Of a stretch of 64,000 bases of DNA, positions 47,695 to 59,285 are shown one piece after another. The position numbers and the translations under genes were made by a program. Position 1 is the stretch's first letter; the number at the start of each line of letters is the position of its first letter. Source of the DNA: Sorghum bicolor (taxonomy: Eukaryota > Streptophyta > Magnoliopsida > Poales > Poaceae); contig NC_012870.2 of assembly GCF_000003195.3 (NCBI RefSeq), positions 22,746,501-22,810,500 on the forward strand, read 5' to 3'. The notes beneath the pieces were generated by a model, which ran no database searches, had not been told where the DNA came from, and worked only from the letters and a program-made list of their open reading frames with translations.

Positions 47695-49291
47695 CACTAC
47701 TGCATAGAGGATCTTTGCCGAGGACTTCCAGCCTTCGCCAAAGGCTATAAGACCTTCGGCAAAGGCTTTGCTGAGGGCTGTCTTCGGCAAAGAGCCGTCG
47801 GGAAATTTCCCGTCGGCAAAGAGGTCTTTGCCGAGGGCCTTCTGTCGGGCACTCGGCAAAGATTTTGCCGAGGGCTGACGCCGGCCTTCGGCGAAAAAAA
47901 AGATGCCGTTAGGCCACTAGATGCAACTGACGGCGTCTTTGTCGAGGGCCGAACGTTGGGCCCTCGGCAAAGAATTTTTTAAATTTTTATTTTGGTAAAT
48001 TCTTTGCCGAGGGTTCCCATACAGGCCCTCGGCAAAGAATTTTTAAATTTTTATTTGGGTAATTTCTTTGCCGAGGGCTACCATGCAGGCCCTCGGCAAA
48101 GTATCTTTTTTATTTTTTCTGGAGAATTCTTTGCCGAGGGCCTTGACCATAGCCCTCGGAAAAGACCTGTTTTCTATTTTTTCTGAGAAAATCTTTGCCG
48201 AGGGCTATGGTCAAGGCTCTCGGCAAAGACCAGAGAAATTTTAAATTTTTTTGTTTGTTTATTTGCATCCAGACAATAGACAGATACATATATATACCAT
48301 CACACACAGAGTCCACAACGAGCACATACATCTCACGAACATCACATATATATATCACGAACATCATGTATACACGAACATCACATATATATATATCACG
48401 ACCATCCAGTAGTCCACAAGTTCACCAAATCGAACTAAAGTTCCAAACCGCCGACACGTACGCACCGTAGGGCTGCGAGAAGTCACCATCGTCCCCAACC
48501 GTCTTGCCTCTGCGTCGAGGGTGGTGTGTCGAAGGCTCTAGGATCCGGTGACGTACGAGGCGGGTTATTGGATCCCGCTGTCGACTGAGGCTGCACAAAC
48601 AGTTAGATGTTTATGTGAGATTGCAGTAATTATTTCTGCACTACAGTTACAAAGAAGAAGTTAACTTTGACACTTACAGTAGAACTAAACGGCGTCGGAA
48701 GCTGAGGCGCTGGAGCTGACATCGTGACGTCCACACCTGTATGCTGCCCCAGAGCGGCCAGGACCTCATCATCTCAGCCATCCTCTGGTCCTGGGCCTCT
48801 CGCGCGAGACGCTCAGCCTCCAGCCGAGCAGTGAGGGCCGTGATCTGCTCCGTAGGTGTGCCACAGAAAGAAAAAAAAACATGGATCCGAAAAAACAAAA
48901 AAAATTTGCCGAGGGCCCACTCCAGACCCTCGGTAAAGAGGTGATTTGCCAAGGACAGGCAGGAGGGCCCTCGGCAAAGCCTGACCTCCGGCAGAGCTTT
49001 GCCGAGGGCTTAACTACGGGCACTCGGCAAAGCCTAACGCCCAGAGCCGCCATTACTCTGGGCCCACACCGCCGAGCGCCCCTTCTTTGCCGAGGGCCAG
49101 GCCCTCGGCAAAGATGGGCCTTGACCGAGGGCGTTTCTCTGCCGAGGGTCCGGCCCTCGGCGAAGAAGCCTTTGGCGAAGGTCACTCGTTGCCGAGGGTT
49201 GGCCCTCGGCAAAGATGTCCTTTACCGAGTGCCCGAAATCCGGCCCTCGGCAAAAGAAAAAACTCTCGGCAGCGTTGCTGTTTCAGTAGTG
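47695..49291. mobile_element. CACTA element 2 (CTTTGCCGAGGGC family), TSD CAT
   Basis: Ends CACTACTGCATAG and CTGTTTCAGTAGTG, flanked by CAT on both sides (47692-47694 and 49292-49294). Some thirty copies, in both orientations, of CTTTGCCGAGGGC or GCCCTCGGCAAAG occupy the two subterminal regions (47710-48230 and 48905-49260). The middle keeps only scraps of a CACTA-associated minus-strand ORF, such as LTARLEAERLAREAQDQRM at 48780-48850. It is 1597 bp and non-autonomous. Confidence 0.93.
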
Positions 49292-49441
49292 CATAATCAT
49301 CATGTACATACGGTAAGCCAAAAGATTGTGTGTATGTGTGCATATGTCTGTTTCAGGTTTAGCACGTGGTTGGCCATGCCGCGTCGTGTAAACTTTCAAT
49401 AATTGTCACATTGTTGGTCAAAAAAAAATAGTTGTCACATC

Positions 49442-50105
49442 CACTATTACCGAAAGTTTATCATCGCCGGCTCTAAACCCCCTTCACCGATGGTTTTGGC
49501 CATTGTTGGTGAAAGTAGTTGGTGATAGCCTTGGATGATCACCACCGGTTGCATGTAAGGCCGGCGGTGGCATTGTTCATCACCACAGGATTAGCATATA
49601 TAATAATACGGTGGATGTCTGTTTGTACCACTGGATCGAAACTCATGGAATTCAATGTCAGAACAAATCAGCGATGAAACTTCTGATCACCGCTAGTACG
49701 ATGGACAACGTGGGGTTTCGAATTATTGCAATTTTCTCCGACGGATCGTAAGGCAAACTGATGGTGCTAGCTTTTGTTTCACCGCCGGCTCTAACGGTGG
49801 TGCGTCATTCCATCTTGAAACCAAATGGCGAAAATTCTTACTATGTCGGTTTCTTTGTGCATTGTGCGTATAGGATGATTAGCCAGCAGTGGTGCCAAAA
49901 TATGCCACCATCGGTTCAACATAGGTTTGGCAAAGATTGGCACTGTGTTCATCACCGGATCATACTTTGGGCTCATGGTGAAAACATTTATCACCGCCAG
50001 TAGGTCGCTGAAAAAGGATCACTCAGGCTATGATCCAGCGATGATAAATATCACCGTTGGTTATCTCATAACCGACGATGAAAATCTAAAACTTTTGTAG
50101 TAGTG
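49442..50105. mobile_element. CACTA element 3, MITE-sized, TSD ATC
   Basis: Left end CACTATTACCGAAAGTTTA and right end AACTTTTGTAGTAGTG (inverse CACTACTACAAAAGTT) agree at most positions, and ATC flanks both sides (49439-49441 and 50106-50108). Internal repeats ATCACCGCCGG and CACCATCGGTT are the subterminal motif. At 664 bp there is no coding sequence. Confidence 0.85.
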
Positions 50106-50841
50106 ATCGTGTGGACTTCCGCTTCTTCTATATATCATAATATAAAGATAGGCAATTTTCTTGTGCATCCGTGAAAATATGTGCATGTCACTACGTATAG
50201 GCAAAAAAATACATTTAAGCGTGTCTATTCTCTAATAATATATGGATGGATCAACTATTTATAAAAAAAAAACAAGGCTTGGTAAAATTAAATTCTACTA
50301 GTAGGTAACGGTGTACTAGATACATGTGATGACTAGATTACAACTAAATTGATATGATGAATCCACGTACGCGTGAGCTCGAGACATAATTAGCACATTA
50401 TGTATCTACCAAATCACTGAATAACTGCATGGATCACACGCAATAAAGCGCACCCACGTACGCTGATTTTATCCACGCGTATAGCTAACTAGAGTTGCCA
50501 ACGGATTCGTTAGTCGGATTAACAAAGATCCAAGTCGCGCTCAAGAAAATGACCACAGATGACCATGAAGTATGGACAGAATGCAATAGCAAACCGAATA
50601 ATTCTATCTCGCAAAAAGCAAGAAAAAGAAAAAGAACTCTTCTCGTCGACGAGTGAACACATCACGCACCGCTCTCCCAAGTGTCAACAAAGTGGCAACC
50701 ACTAGTTCACTCCCCTGGTCCTCGTTTCACACGCATCCTGCGCGTCGTCCAGAGAGTCCAAAGCTCTACGTGCGCTAGCCTTTGGCTGTTTTAGACCATG
50801 CAGGGACACACTGAGCTGCCAAGCCATGCACGGTTGCACCC

Positions 50842-50849
50842 TATAAATA
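50842..50849 (+). promoter_or_regulatory. TATA box of the glycine-rich protein gene
   Basis: CCCTATAAATACACC lies 66 bp before the start codon, a normal plant distance with a leader of about 35-40 nt. From 50109 to 50840 I see no other feature; this stretch probably contains the gene's promoter. Confidence 0.85.
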
Positions 50850-50914
50850 CACCGGCTTCGGTTCACTCCACCACACACAACCAACTACACTTGCACTACT
50901 AGCTAGCAGCCAAG

Positions 50915-51583
50915 ATGGCGACCAAGCATCTGGCGCTTGCCATCCTCGTCCTCCTTAGCATAGGCATGGTCACCGCTGGTGGAAGCCGCAAACTGGGTTA
51001 TGGCCCCGGCGGAGGAGGTGGCGGCGGCGGTAGCGGTGGTGGTGGAGGCGGTGGCTATGGGGGATCAGGCTATGGGTCCGGATCAGGGTATGGTGAGGGC
51101 GGCGGCAGTGGAGGTGCTGGTGGTGGGTATGGACATGGTGGTGGAGGCGGTGGCGGCGAGGGCGGTGGAGCTGGTGGCTCTGGGTATGGGTCCGGGCAAG
51201 GATCTGGCTACGGAGCTGGTAGTGGTGGTGCTGGTGGCTATGGAAGTGGCGGAGGTGGTGGAGGTGGTGGTGGCCAAGGTGGTGGTTCAGGCTATGGCCA
51301 TGGAGGCGGCGAAGGCTACGGCTCTGGCTCTGGCTATGGTGGTGGTGCTGCTAGTGGTGGCGGTGGTGGTGGCGGACATGGTGGCGGTGGTGGTGGCGGC
51401 CAAGGTGGGTACGGATCTGGCTCTGGCTCTGGATATGGGTCAGGTGAAGGAGGTGGTGCTCATGGAGGAGGCTATGGAAGCGGTGGTGGCGGTGGAGGTG
51501 GCGGTGGTCAAGGTGGTGGCTCTGGCTATGGATCGGGATCTGGCTCCGGCTATGGAGGTGGCTACGGCAACGGACACAATTAG
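50915..51583 (+). CDS. Secreted glycine-rich protein (cell-wall structural type)
   Basis: A single uninterrupted 222-codon frame from ATG at 50915 (AAGATGGCG context) to TAG. The first 21-22 residues (MATKHLALAILVLLSIGMVT) form a signal peptide with a hydrophobic core. The rest is almost wholly Gly with Ser, Tyr and some Ala, His, Gln and Glu, in irregular units such as GGSGYGSGSGYG and GGGGGGQGGGSGYG. This is the class I glycine-rich, wall-associated composition. No intron is needed, and a TATA box and polyadenylation signal frame it. The product is probably exported to the cell wall or apoplast. The repeats invite slippage, so length may vary between alleles. It is the only clearly intact host gene here. 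The overlapping frame at 50979-51611 is a shadow of the GGN codons. Confidence 0.92.
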   Translation: MATKHLALAILVLLSIGMVTAGGSRKLGYGPGGGGGGGGSGGGGGGGYGGSGYGSGSGYGEGGGSGGAGGGYGHGGGGGGGEGGGAGGSGYGSGQGSGYGAGSGGAGGYGSGGGGGGGGGQGGGSGYGHGGGEGYGSGSGYGGGAASGGGGGGGHGGGGGGGQGGYGSGSGSGYGSGEGGGAHGGGYGSGGGGGGGGGQGGGSGYGSGSGSGYGGGYGNGHN

Positions 51584-51740
51584 GCTCTTTTTAAGAGCTA
51601 GCTACATATAAGTATATTGTTACAAATATGTCAGCAGACATGAGTCTATCTTGCTGCTGGAGCTGTGTTCATCGTGTGTAACACTACAAGGCTTGTTTGA
51701 CCTGTAACCTGTTGCCGCTTTACATTACTGGCAAGTGATA

Positions 51741-51746
51741 AATAAA
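51741..51746 (+). terminator. Polyadenylation signal of the glycine-rich protein gene
   Basis: AATAAA in GTGATAAATAAAAAAGC, 158 bp after the stop codon. From 51760 to 52565 nothing else could be assigned; an open frame at 52208-52603 has no recognisable feature. Confidence 0.6.
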
Positions 51747-54529
51747 AAAGCATCTATGGAATTATAGTATGAACACTTAAGAGAGATAAGGCTTGTGTGA
51801 TGTGGCTTTTGTGTTATAAAGTGCGATGTGGAAGCATATGCATGATTTACGTACATGCATGCATGTCAATCTGGCAGTAGTATTCGACTTTCGAATGCAT
51901 GGTAACTGAAGCAGAGCTTCCATTGACAACAAGATGTGTATACAAACTTGATTAGTTCTCAGTAGCGCAGCATTTCGGGCACTGTACTAATGTCTAATGA
52001 TCTACTGAAAGAAACCATCATGTTACCGTACGTGTAGAAACTGTCATCGGGCACAACTTCAGCCAACATAAAGTTGCTTGTTTTACATCAGCCGGACGTA
52101 TGATATTTTGTTAATCTATGCCCTGAATGTAAAGTGAGCAGAGCAAGAACGTGGAGCAACGAGGGAAAGACTAACAGAAGTACAGAACAAAGAAAGCATC
52201 TCAGTTCTTGCAAGGGCTAGGGCGGGCATTTCAGCTTTCTGTCTTGGCCCTGGCACATCATTTATGCATGGGATTGAGTACTACTCCTACTACAATTCTG
52301 AACTTCTGTCTGAACGTAATCAAAACAAACTTGCCACGAGATTGGTTCTGGAGTTATATATCGTCATTCATGCAATATCTCACAACTGTTATGCATCGTG
52401 AATCTGCAGGAATCTCGCTCGCTACTGAGAAACTCCTAACTCCCAAGATACCGCAATTTCTACAGGCCTACCGCGTGGTAAATAAACTGATCGAAGAACC
52501 CTTTTCGATACCAGTGCTAGGCTTCCACCCCCTGCATCGTTCATTCCTCGACCTCTTGCTCTCTTCACTACTACAGTCAGGCACTGTAAGGACGGCTAAA
52601 TAAGCTCTGTAAGGGCGGCTGGCCTAACCGTCCTTATGCAAACGCTCTTAGAGTGGATTCCACCGTAAGGGCGGTTCAACACCAGCCGCCCTTACAGTGG
52701 TCCGCTGTAAGAGCGGCTGGTGTTTCCAGCCGCCCTTACAGTGGTCCGCTGTAAGAGCGGCTGGTGTTTCCAGCCGTTCTTACTGTGAGCATTAGTAAGG
52801 GCGGCTTAATCTAGAGCCGCCCTTAAAAAAATATAAATTACTATAATCAAATAGTATATATATATAATGGTGTTTGCAGCGATAACACTCTGATTAAAAT
52901 ATTATGAATAACATTTGACAAAATGAAGCAATTTATACAGCTTGCAATGACAACACGTACTATGAATGTTATTAATGGTTACAGAGAAATCATTATTCAA
53001 CTATGCATAAACCAAAGTAGCAATACCAGGTCCTTCCTTTCCATCATCCCTAGAAAATAAACCACTTCTAACCTGAGTAATATAAGATAGAGATCAAAAG
53101 CAAGTCTAATAAAGAGATTTGGATTCATTTTTACCCAAACAGTTAGCAAATTGGGACAAAATGAGATTAAACAAAATAAAAAATAAATATTTCAGATTTT
53201 TTCTATAATAGGTAGATATTAAAATCTTAAATAAATTAAAAATTATCCAGATACAATTCAAACAAGGATTAAACACATCAAATTCAATTTAGTGTTCAAC
53301 CACTGACCTAACCAATTGAAACCACAATCAGTCATATATGTCAAACCTACTAATGAACATTTCGTTGAGCCAAATTTTCTCACCTTGTAGTAGTCAACCT
53401 GCACTGTCCACTACTAGAATGAACTGAAGTAAGCAATGCCCAATCCGAAGAGCTGCAAAAACAATCAAGGCTTAGCAAAACTCTAGAACAAAATTCATCA
53501 CAAAATCCTAGGTTAAACTCTACTTACACTACCATGTCAAAGAATTTACACTAACTGTTTAGTGTAAATTTTAAAATAAGTCAGAGTAAGTGGAAAGGAT
53601 AGATTGGTACCGCTGTGGAAAACGCATGAAAAGAAGAGAGGTGGCAAACAAACATGAATGTTCAAAGCCAATGTAAGGAACTACAACATCACCTAAAAAG
53701 TAGTCTAGATATCAAAATTTACCCTAACTGGGGCTGTCTACCTGACATCCGGTTGAACGAGGCAGAGGTCTCAACCGGTTGAAACATCAAAACAAATCAA
53801 CGGGCAGTTGCAAGAAAGCAAATCGCCCTGTGTCTCAACCAGTTGAGATTTGGGGCCAAATCAACCGGCCCTGGCAGAATATATATACAAAATTACAAAG
53901 AATAAACCATATATGCATATCCAAATATACAAAATCTTCAAAATTTTTCTATAGTAGCCAAATGACAAAGGAAATGAAAGCATAATGCAGAAATCAAAAT
54001 ATTCTAGAATTTTTTCTATAGTAGGCAGAAAACAAAAGAAGATAAAAAAATGCTGAAAGAAGATCAAAACAGTGGCTTCTACCAAAACTTATACCTTGAA
54101 ATACAATAATTTACACTTAACAACGTAGCGTAAATTTCATAATAAGTGTAAATTTCATAATAGATTTGGCTTCATCTACAAAACAATTGAAAAATATTCA
54201 AGTAAAATAATTTACAATTACGTATGCAGTGTAAATTGCATAAAAAATAAGTTTATAGCACTTGTTACTTCTACCTGGAGGCATGCAACCACAGGAGAAA
54301 TGACATGGCCTCCATGTCCATCGACCTTGCAACAATAGCAGGTGGACAGAGCAGCGTCGCAGGAGCTTCAGGGCGGCTTGTACCCTGCAGGCCGAATGTT
54401 GTCATGCTGTGAACGCGAAACAGAGACTTACTGCTAGTTGAGAAGCAAAGCAAGAAATGAATTAGGCCATGAACTGATTTATGAATTACACTTCATCCAT
54501 TCATCCAATATAAGGAAACAAATGCAATG

Positions 54530-54910
54530 GAATTGATAGAGAGAGTATGCACCTGTGTGTACGGAGGAGCTCTCTGGCCGCCAATGTCGCCGACGGCAGA
54601 TCTGCTCGCGCCGCCACCAGAGGGGCCACGCCCTGCGTCGATCCAGGCTCCAGGACTCGTGCCGCCACAGGAGGCACCCCGCACCGCCATACCGCCACAG
54701 GAGGGACCGCACTCCATGCTCATCCGGGCTTCAAGCACCACGCTACCGCCGGAGGGGCCCCCAGGCTCTGCGCCACTGCGCCGCCGCTGGAGGGGCCATG
54801 CCCTCGCGCGCCCTGGAAGGGGTCACACCCTGCTCGTAGGGCGCGGAGGGGCCACGCCATCGAAGGGGCCGCACCCCTGCCCTCGCGCCGCCTCCGTCAC
54901 CTACCAGTTG
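54530..54910. other. GC-rich degenerate repeat patch in CACTA 4
   Basis: Imperfect repeats of the type CCGCCACAGGAGGGACC give open frames on both strands (54493-54937). No domain is recognisable, and the open frames follow from base composition. It may be a remnant of captured exon sequence; I cannot tell from what. Confidence 0.35.
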
Positions 54911-55479
54911 CGTGAGGAAAAGAGAGAAAGAGGTTAGGGTTTGGGAGGGATGAGGAGGTGTTTATATATCCGTGCCTTCGATCCAAAGGCTCTAATTCAT
55001 CAAGGGTTCATCTAACGGCTAGAATACATCGGGCCGCATAGTGCCATTCCAAAACTCGTTGAATGGGCTGAATTATACTTTTTTAATAAAAATGAACTCT
55101 AAATTAAATAATGCATAATTTTAAAACTATAAATGGATTCAAATAAAAAAATCTTCAACTACAAACTTTTAGAAATCATTGAAATCTATAACTTTTGTTT
55201 TGATCATTTCTCCTTCTGACTTTGTTTGAATAATCAAAATTTAAATTTCAATATACAAAAAATTTAAACGTAGTTTTTCATGACAAAATGATTTCAAATG
55301 AAAAAGTTATCAACTATAAAGTTCTATAACTTTTCTAGATCTACAACAGTCATTTTGGTCATCTTTTCATGTGACTTTGTTTTATCAACTCAAAATTTAA
55401 ATTTCAAAAAAATTCAACTTGAAACAACATTTTCAAAGAGTAAATGATTTTAGTTGAATAAGTCATGAACATAAAAGTT

Positions 55480-57236
55480 GTATTCAAAGGTAGACCTTGA
55501 TGAGATCTAACTATGTTGTATTCAATTTTTTTTCATATGAGGTCTTTTATTGCCTAGTTTGACCTAGTTTGACCAAGTCAAATATTGGATTTTTGACAAA
55601 ATACACTTTGACCGGACCCGAGATGGTCTCAGATGCAAAATTCATTAATACAAAGTATGTTCCCCTTATCAAGATACACATTTGTTGTAATGGTCAACTT
55701 TTCATCTGAGATGGTTTGGACCACTAAAATTTTGAATTTTCAAATTTTCACCGCTACACGCACGTTTTCGGGACCCTAGACGGCCCCAACTCCGAAAGTC
55801 ATGAATAGCAATTTTATTCCACTCATCAAGATATACATTTGATATATAGGACATTTTTGCATTTGACAAAGCGTTAAGAAAGCGCAGTTCTAAATCCACA
55901 AGTCCCGCATGTAGTTTCATAAAGTCTATGTGTGATTCAAGACTTTGTGACTAGAGTTTACAAAAACTTTCTCAAATGCAAAAATGTTCTATGTATGGAA
56001 TGTGTATCTTGATGAGCTCTATCTACCTTGTATTCAAAAGTTTTTCATTTGAGGTCATTTACTCACTCGTTTGACCACGTTTGACCAAGCCACGCCTTGG
56101 GTTTTCAAAACATGTGAACTGAGTTTTCTGTAACTTTTCCAAATGTAAAAATATATTGTGTATCAAAGGTAGACCTTGATGAGATCTAACTATGTTGTAT
56201 TCAATTTTTTTTCATTTGAGGTCTTTTATTGCCTAGTTTGACCTAGTTTGACCAAGTCAAATATTGGATTTTTTAGAAAATACACTTTGACCGGACCCGA
56301 GATGGTCTCAGATGCAAAAGTCATTAATACAAAGTTTGTTCCCCTTATCAAGATACACATTTGTTGTAATGGTCAACTTTTCATCTGAGATGGTTTGGAC
56401 CACTAAAATTTTGAATTTTCAAATTTTCACTGCTACACGCACGTTTTCGGGACCCTAGACGACCCCAACTCCGAAAGTCATGAATAGAAATTTTGTTCCA
56501 CTCATCAAGATCTACATTTGATATATAAGACATTTTTGCATTTGACAAAGCGTTAAGAAAGTGCAGTTCTAAATCTACAAGTCCCGCATGTAGTTTCATA
56601 AAGTCTATGTGTGATTCAAGACTTTGTGACTAGAGTTTACAAACACTTTCTCAAATGCAAAAACGTCCTATGTATGGAATATGTATCTTGATGAGCTCTA
56701 TCTACCTTGTATTCAAAAGTTTTTCATTTGAGGTCATTTACTCACTCGTTTGACCAGGTTTGACCAAGCCACGCCTTGGGTTTTCAAAACATGTGAATTG
56801 AGTTTTCTGTAACTTTTCCAAATGCAAAAATGTATTGTGTATCAAAGGTAGACCTTGATGAGATCTAACTATGTTGTATTCAATTTTTTTCATTTGAGGT
56901 CTTTTATTGCCTAGTTTGACCTAGTTTGACCAAGTCAAACATTGGATTTTTTAGAAAATACACTTTGACTGGACCCGAGATGGTCTCAGATGCAAAAGTC
57001 ATTAATACAAAGTTTGTTCCCCTTATCAAGATACACATTTGTTGTAATGGTCAACTTTTCATCTGAGATGGTTTCGACCACTAAAATTTTGAATTTTCAA
57101 ATTTTTCACTGCTACACACACGTTTTCGGGACCCTAGACGGCCCCAACTCCGAAAGTCATGAATAGCAATTTTGTTCCACTCGTCAAGATCTACATTTGA
57201 TATATAGGACATTTTTGCATTTGACAAAGCGTTAAG
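55480..57236. repeat. Tandem array, 679-bp unit, about 2.6 copies
   Basis: The landmark GATCTAACTATGTTGTATTC recurs at 55504, 56183 and 56862, exactly 679 bp apart each time. Copies differ by scattered substitutions only. The minus-strand frames beginning MKLHAGLVDLEL at 55920 and 56599 are repeats of one another and have no known domain, so they are part of the unit rather than genes. Confidence 0.93.
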
Positions 57237-57332
57237 AAATGTAGTCTCACACACATACATAAATGTAGTCTCACACACATACATAAATGTAGTCTCACAT
57301 GGATACATAAATAAAGTCTCACACACATACAA
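57237..57332. repeat. 24-bp tandem repeat, four copies
   Basis: AATGTAGTCTCACACACATA-type units repeat four times (96 bp), directly abutting the 679-bp array. Because 24 is divisible by three, the minus strand reads an 8-residue repeat (MYVCETTF) in frame with the neighbouring array frame. Confidence 0.9.
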
Positions 57333-57374
57333 ATGACTATTTATTAGTATCCGCCGCCGTAACAGTTTTCCACT

Positions 57375-57595
57375 TCACACCGTTTCGTTTCCATGGCAAT
57401 ACGTCTTTGGGTAGGTTTTTTTCCACAACACCGATCTTGTTAATAAAGTCTGTGAATAGCGGCATCTGATCGCACTTATTGTAGGCTTCAACATCTTTGC
57501 ATGATTCACCGCGATTGTAATAAATTTGTCCACCTCATCAGCATAGGCTTGTGAGTACCTTGGCAAACCATACATCCAAGTAGCCCTATTCTCCA
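57375..57595 (-). pseudogene. CACTA transposase-associated domain remnant
   Basis: On the minus strand the text reads WMYGLPRYSQAYADEVDKFI followed by TIAVNHAKML, the start of the transposase-associated domain (PF13963) found at the N-terminus of CACTA TNP2-type proteins. Conservation is lost after about 35 residues and the catalytic region is absent. Its orientation suggests the element was once transcribed from right to left. Confidence 0.75.
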
Positions 57596-58589
57596 TCTTT
57601 ACATAAATAAAAAAATTAATTAGTTGAGAATAATTATTAGCAATAATTAATAAGTAACAATTATTATCTACCATTATTAGCAACAATTAGTAGCTATCAT
57701 TATTAGCAATAATTGTGTTAGAAATGATTATTAGACATAATTAATATTACCAATTATTATGTACCATTATTAGAAACAATTAATATTAACAACAACTAAT
57801 AGTTTACCAATAACTATTCATGCCAATCACATTCCAAATTCATGAAACAAAAACAAAAAAGGAAACCCTAGATCTAGAATGCCTTTTCTCTCCATACATG
57901 AAACTACAATTAATCTCCAATAAAATCAAGCTATATCACCTAATTGATGGTGCAAGGTGGTGTCTCTACCTATTCTACACTAATAGCATCGTAGATAAGC
58001 TCTAATTTGGTCAACACAAAGCTCAAGCTCCATGGAAGAGAGAGAAAACCAAAATGTAAATTGCTCACTAACCAACCAATAAAACATGGATTAGAGGGTG
58101 GGAATAGTATTTTGTTACCTTAAACAAGCTCCCCACCAAAGGATTTAAGTTCAAAACCTCTCCCTTCCTAGAGTGATTTTAGGGAGGTGCCCAAGGCCCC
58201 CCAAACCTTTTTTTGCGAGTGGAAGTGGGTGGCTCGAGGAGGAAGAAGAGTGGGCTGACCACTTATGCTACAGACCACTGTAGGGGCGGCTGGTGTTACC
58301 AGCCGCCCCTACAGTGCCTCCCCCACTATAAGGGCGGCTGGTAACACCAACCGCCCCTACAGAGAACACTGCAAGGGCGGCTCACTCCCTGGTTGGCTGC
58401 CCACCCACTGTAAGGGCGGTTCAAATGTTAGCCGCCCCTACAGTGTGGGGGGGCGCTCTCTTAGCAAGTTTTTCACGTAGTGCTTCCTAGCCTCGTCGCC
58501 ACCTCAGCTGGCTGCCGAATCCCCGTTCAACGGCTAGGATGGATGGCCATGGCGAGATCCTTCATCGTGATCTTTTTTAGGAGGAGTTT

Positions 58590-58815
58590 AGTTTAGGATG
58601 ATAAAAATTAACAGGCACACTGTAGCATTTTTCATTTATTTGACAATAGTGTCTAATTATAAACTAATTAGACTCAAAAAATTTATCTCACAAATTATCC
58701 TCTAAATGTTGTTTTAGTTTTGTAAATAGTATATATTTATTTAGTACTTCATGTATTTGTCTAAACATTCGATGTGATGGGTGATAAAAAAACAAAAAAA
58801 ACCAAACAAGGTCTT
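58590..58815. mobile_element. Diverged copy of the AACAAGGCC-type MITE
   Basis: Contains the complement of the family core (ACTGTAGCATTTTTCATTT, AAACTAATTAGACTCAAAA) and ends CCAAACAAGGTCTT. It is related to 3080-3309 and 62003-62457. The remaining sequence to 59277 is GC-rich with no supported gene. Confidence 0.5.
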
Positions 58816-59285
58816 AATATCCCTACTTGCTTTGTATGGTAGCTTGGTTTTAGGTCGTCATTGGCCATTTTCCGGCATCGCCTTGTTGTGGCAGGTGGAT
58901 CTCCTCCCCCGACCTCCGCGGGCGCCCACAGCACGATGGTGTTGCCAAGCAGCCTTTGGCAAGAGAGCTGGCAGCCAGCGAGCATATAAGGTTATGGTAC
59001 GGTGTGGCGGCATGTACGATGGTCACATGTTGTGCCGAGATATTCCTAGTTCTTGCGGCTCGGCAGTGCGACTGTGGTGGTCATATATAGCAACTAGATA
59101 TCTGTCGGTGTTTTGCTTCGGGAAATGGTGTTCCTCCGGCGCCATGGTGTCAAATCTGGCGGTTTTCGTGCTAGCTAGTTGGGAGCGGTGACCGGTGATG
59201 AGGTCCATTCGGGATGTCGTGCTTGGGTCACGGCAGTGCTTGGCGTCTTGGTTGACGGCGTCCGTCCATGCAGCTAGCTTGTTCG

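Larger units (their letters stand above)
52566..58482. mobile_element. CACTA element 4 (GGGCGGCTGG family), TSD CTT
   Basis: Ends CACTACTACAGTCAGG and TTTTTCACGTAGTG, with CTT on both sides (52563-52565 and 58483-58485). Long, nearly perfect inverted repeats of GTAAGGGCGGCTGGTGTT and CAGCCGCCCTTAC lie at 52600-52825 and 58280-58440. The 5.9-kb interior holds AT-rich filler, a GC-rich patch (54530-54910), the 679-bp tandem repeats and a transposase-domain scrap. No complete transposase remains. Confidence 0.9.

Noticed and set aside
47710..49260. CRISPR-like regularly repeated GCCGAGGGC words
   Set aside because: Repeats occur in both orientations with irregular spacing inside a CACTA element in plant DNA; this is subterminal repeat structure.
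50979..51611. Long second open frame over the glycine-rich protein gene
   Set aside because: It is the +1 shadow of GGN codons (read as Val/Ala/Met), has no signal peptide and no independent support.
55702..57332. Repeated minus-strand frames starting MKLHAGLVDLEL
   Set aside because: They recur with the 679-bp tandem unit and match no known domain, so they are treated as repeat content.
58781..59191. 136-codon frame beside the hAT element
   Set aside because: It begins in an A-rich run at the end of a MITE and shows no recognisable protein features.
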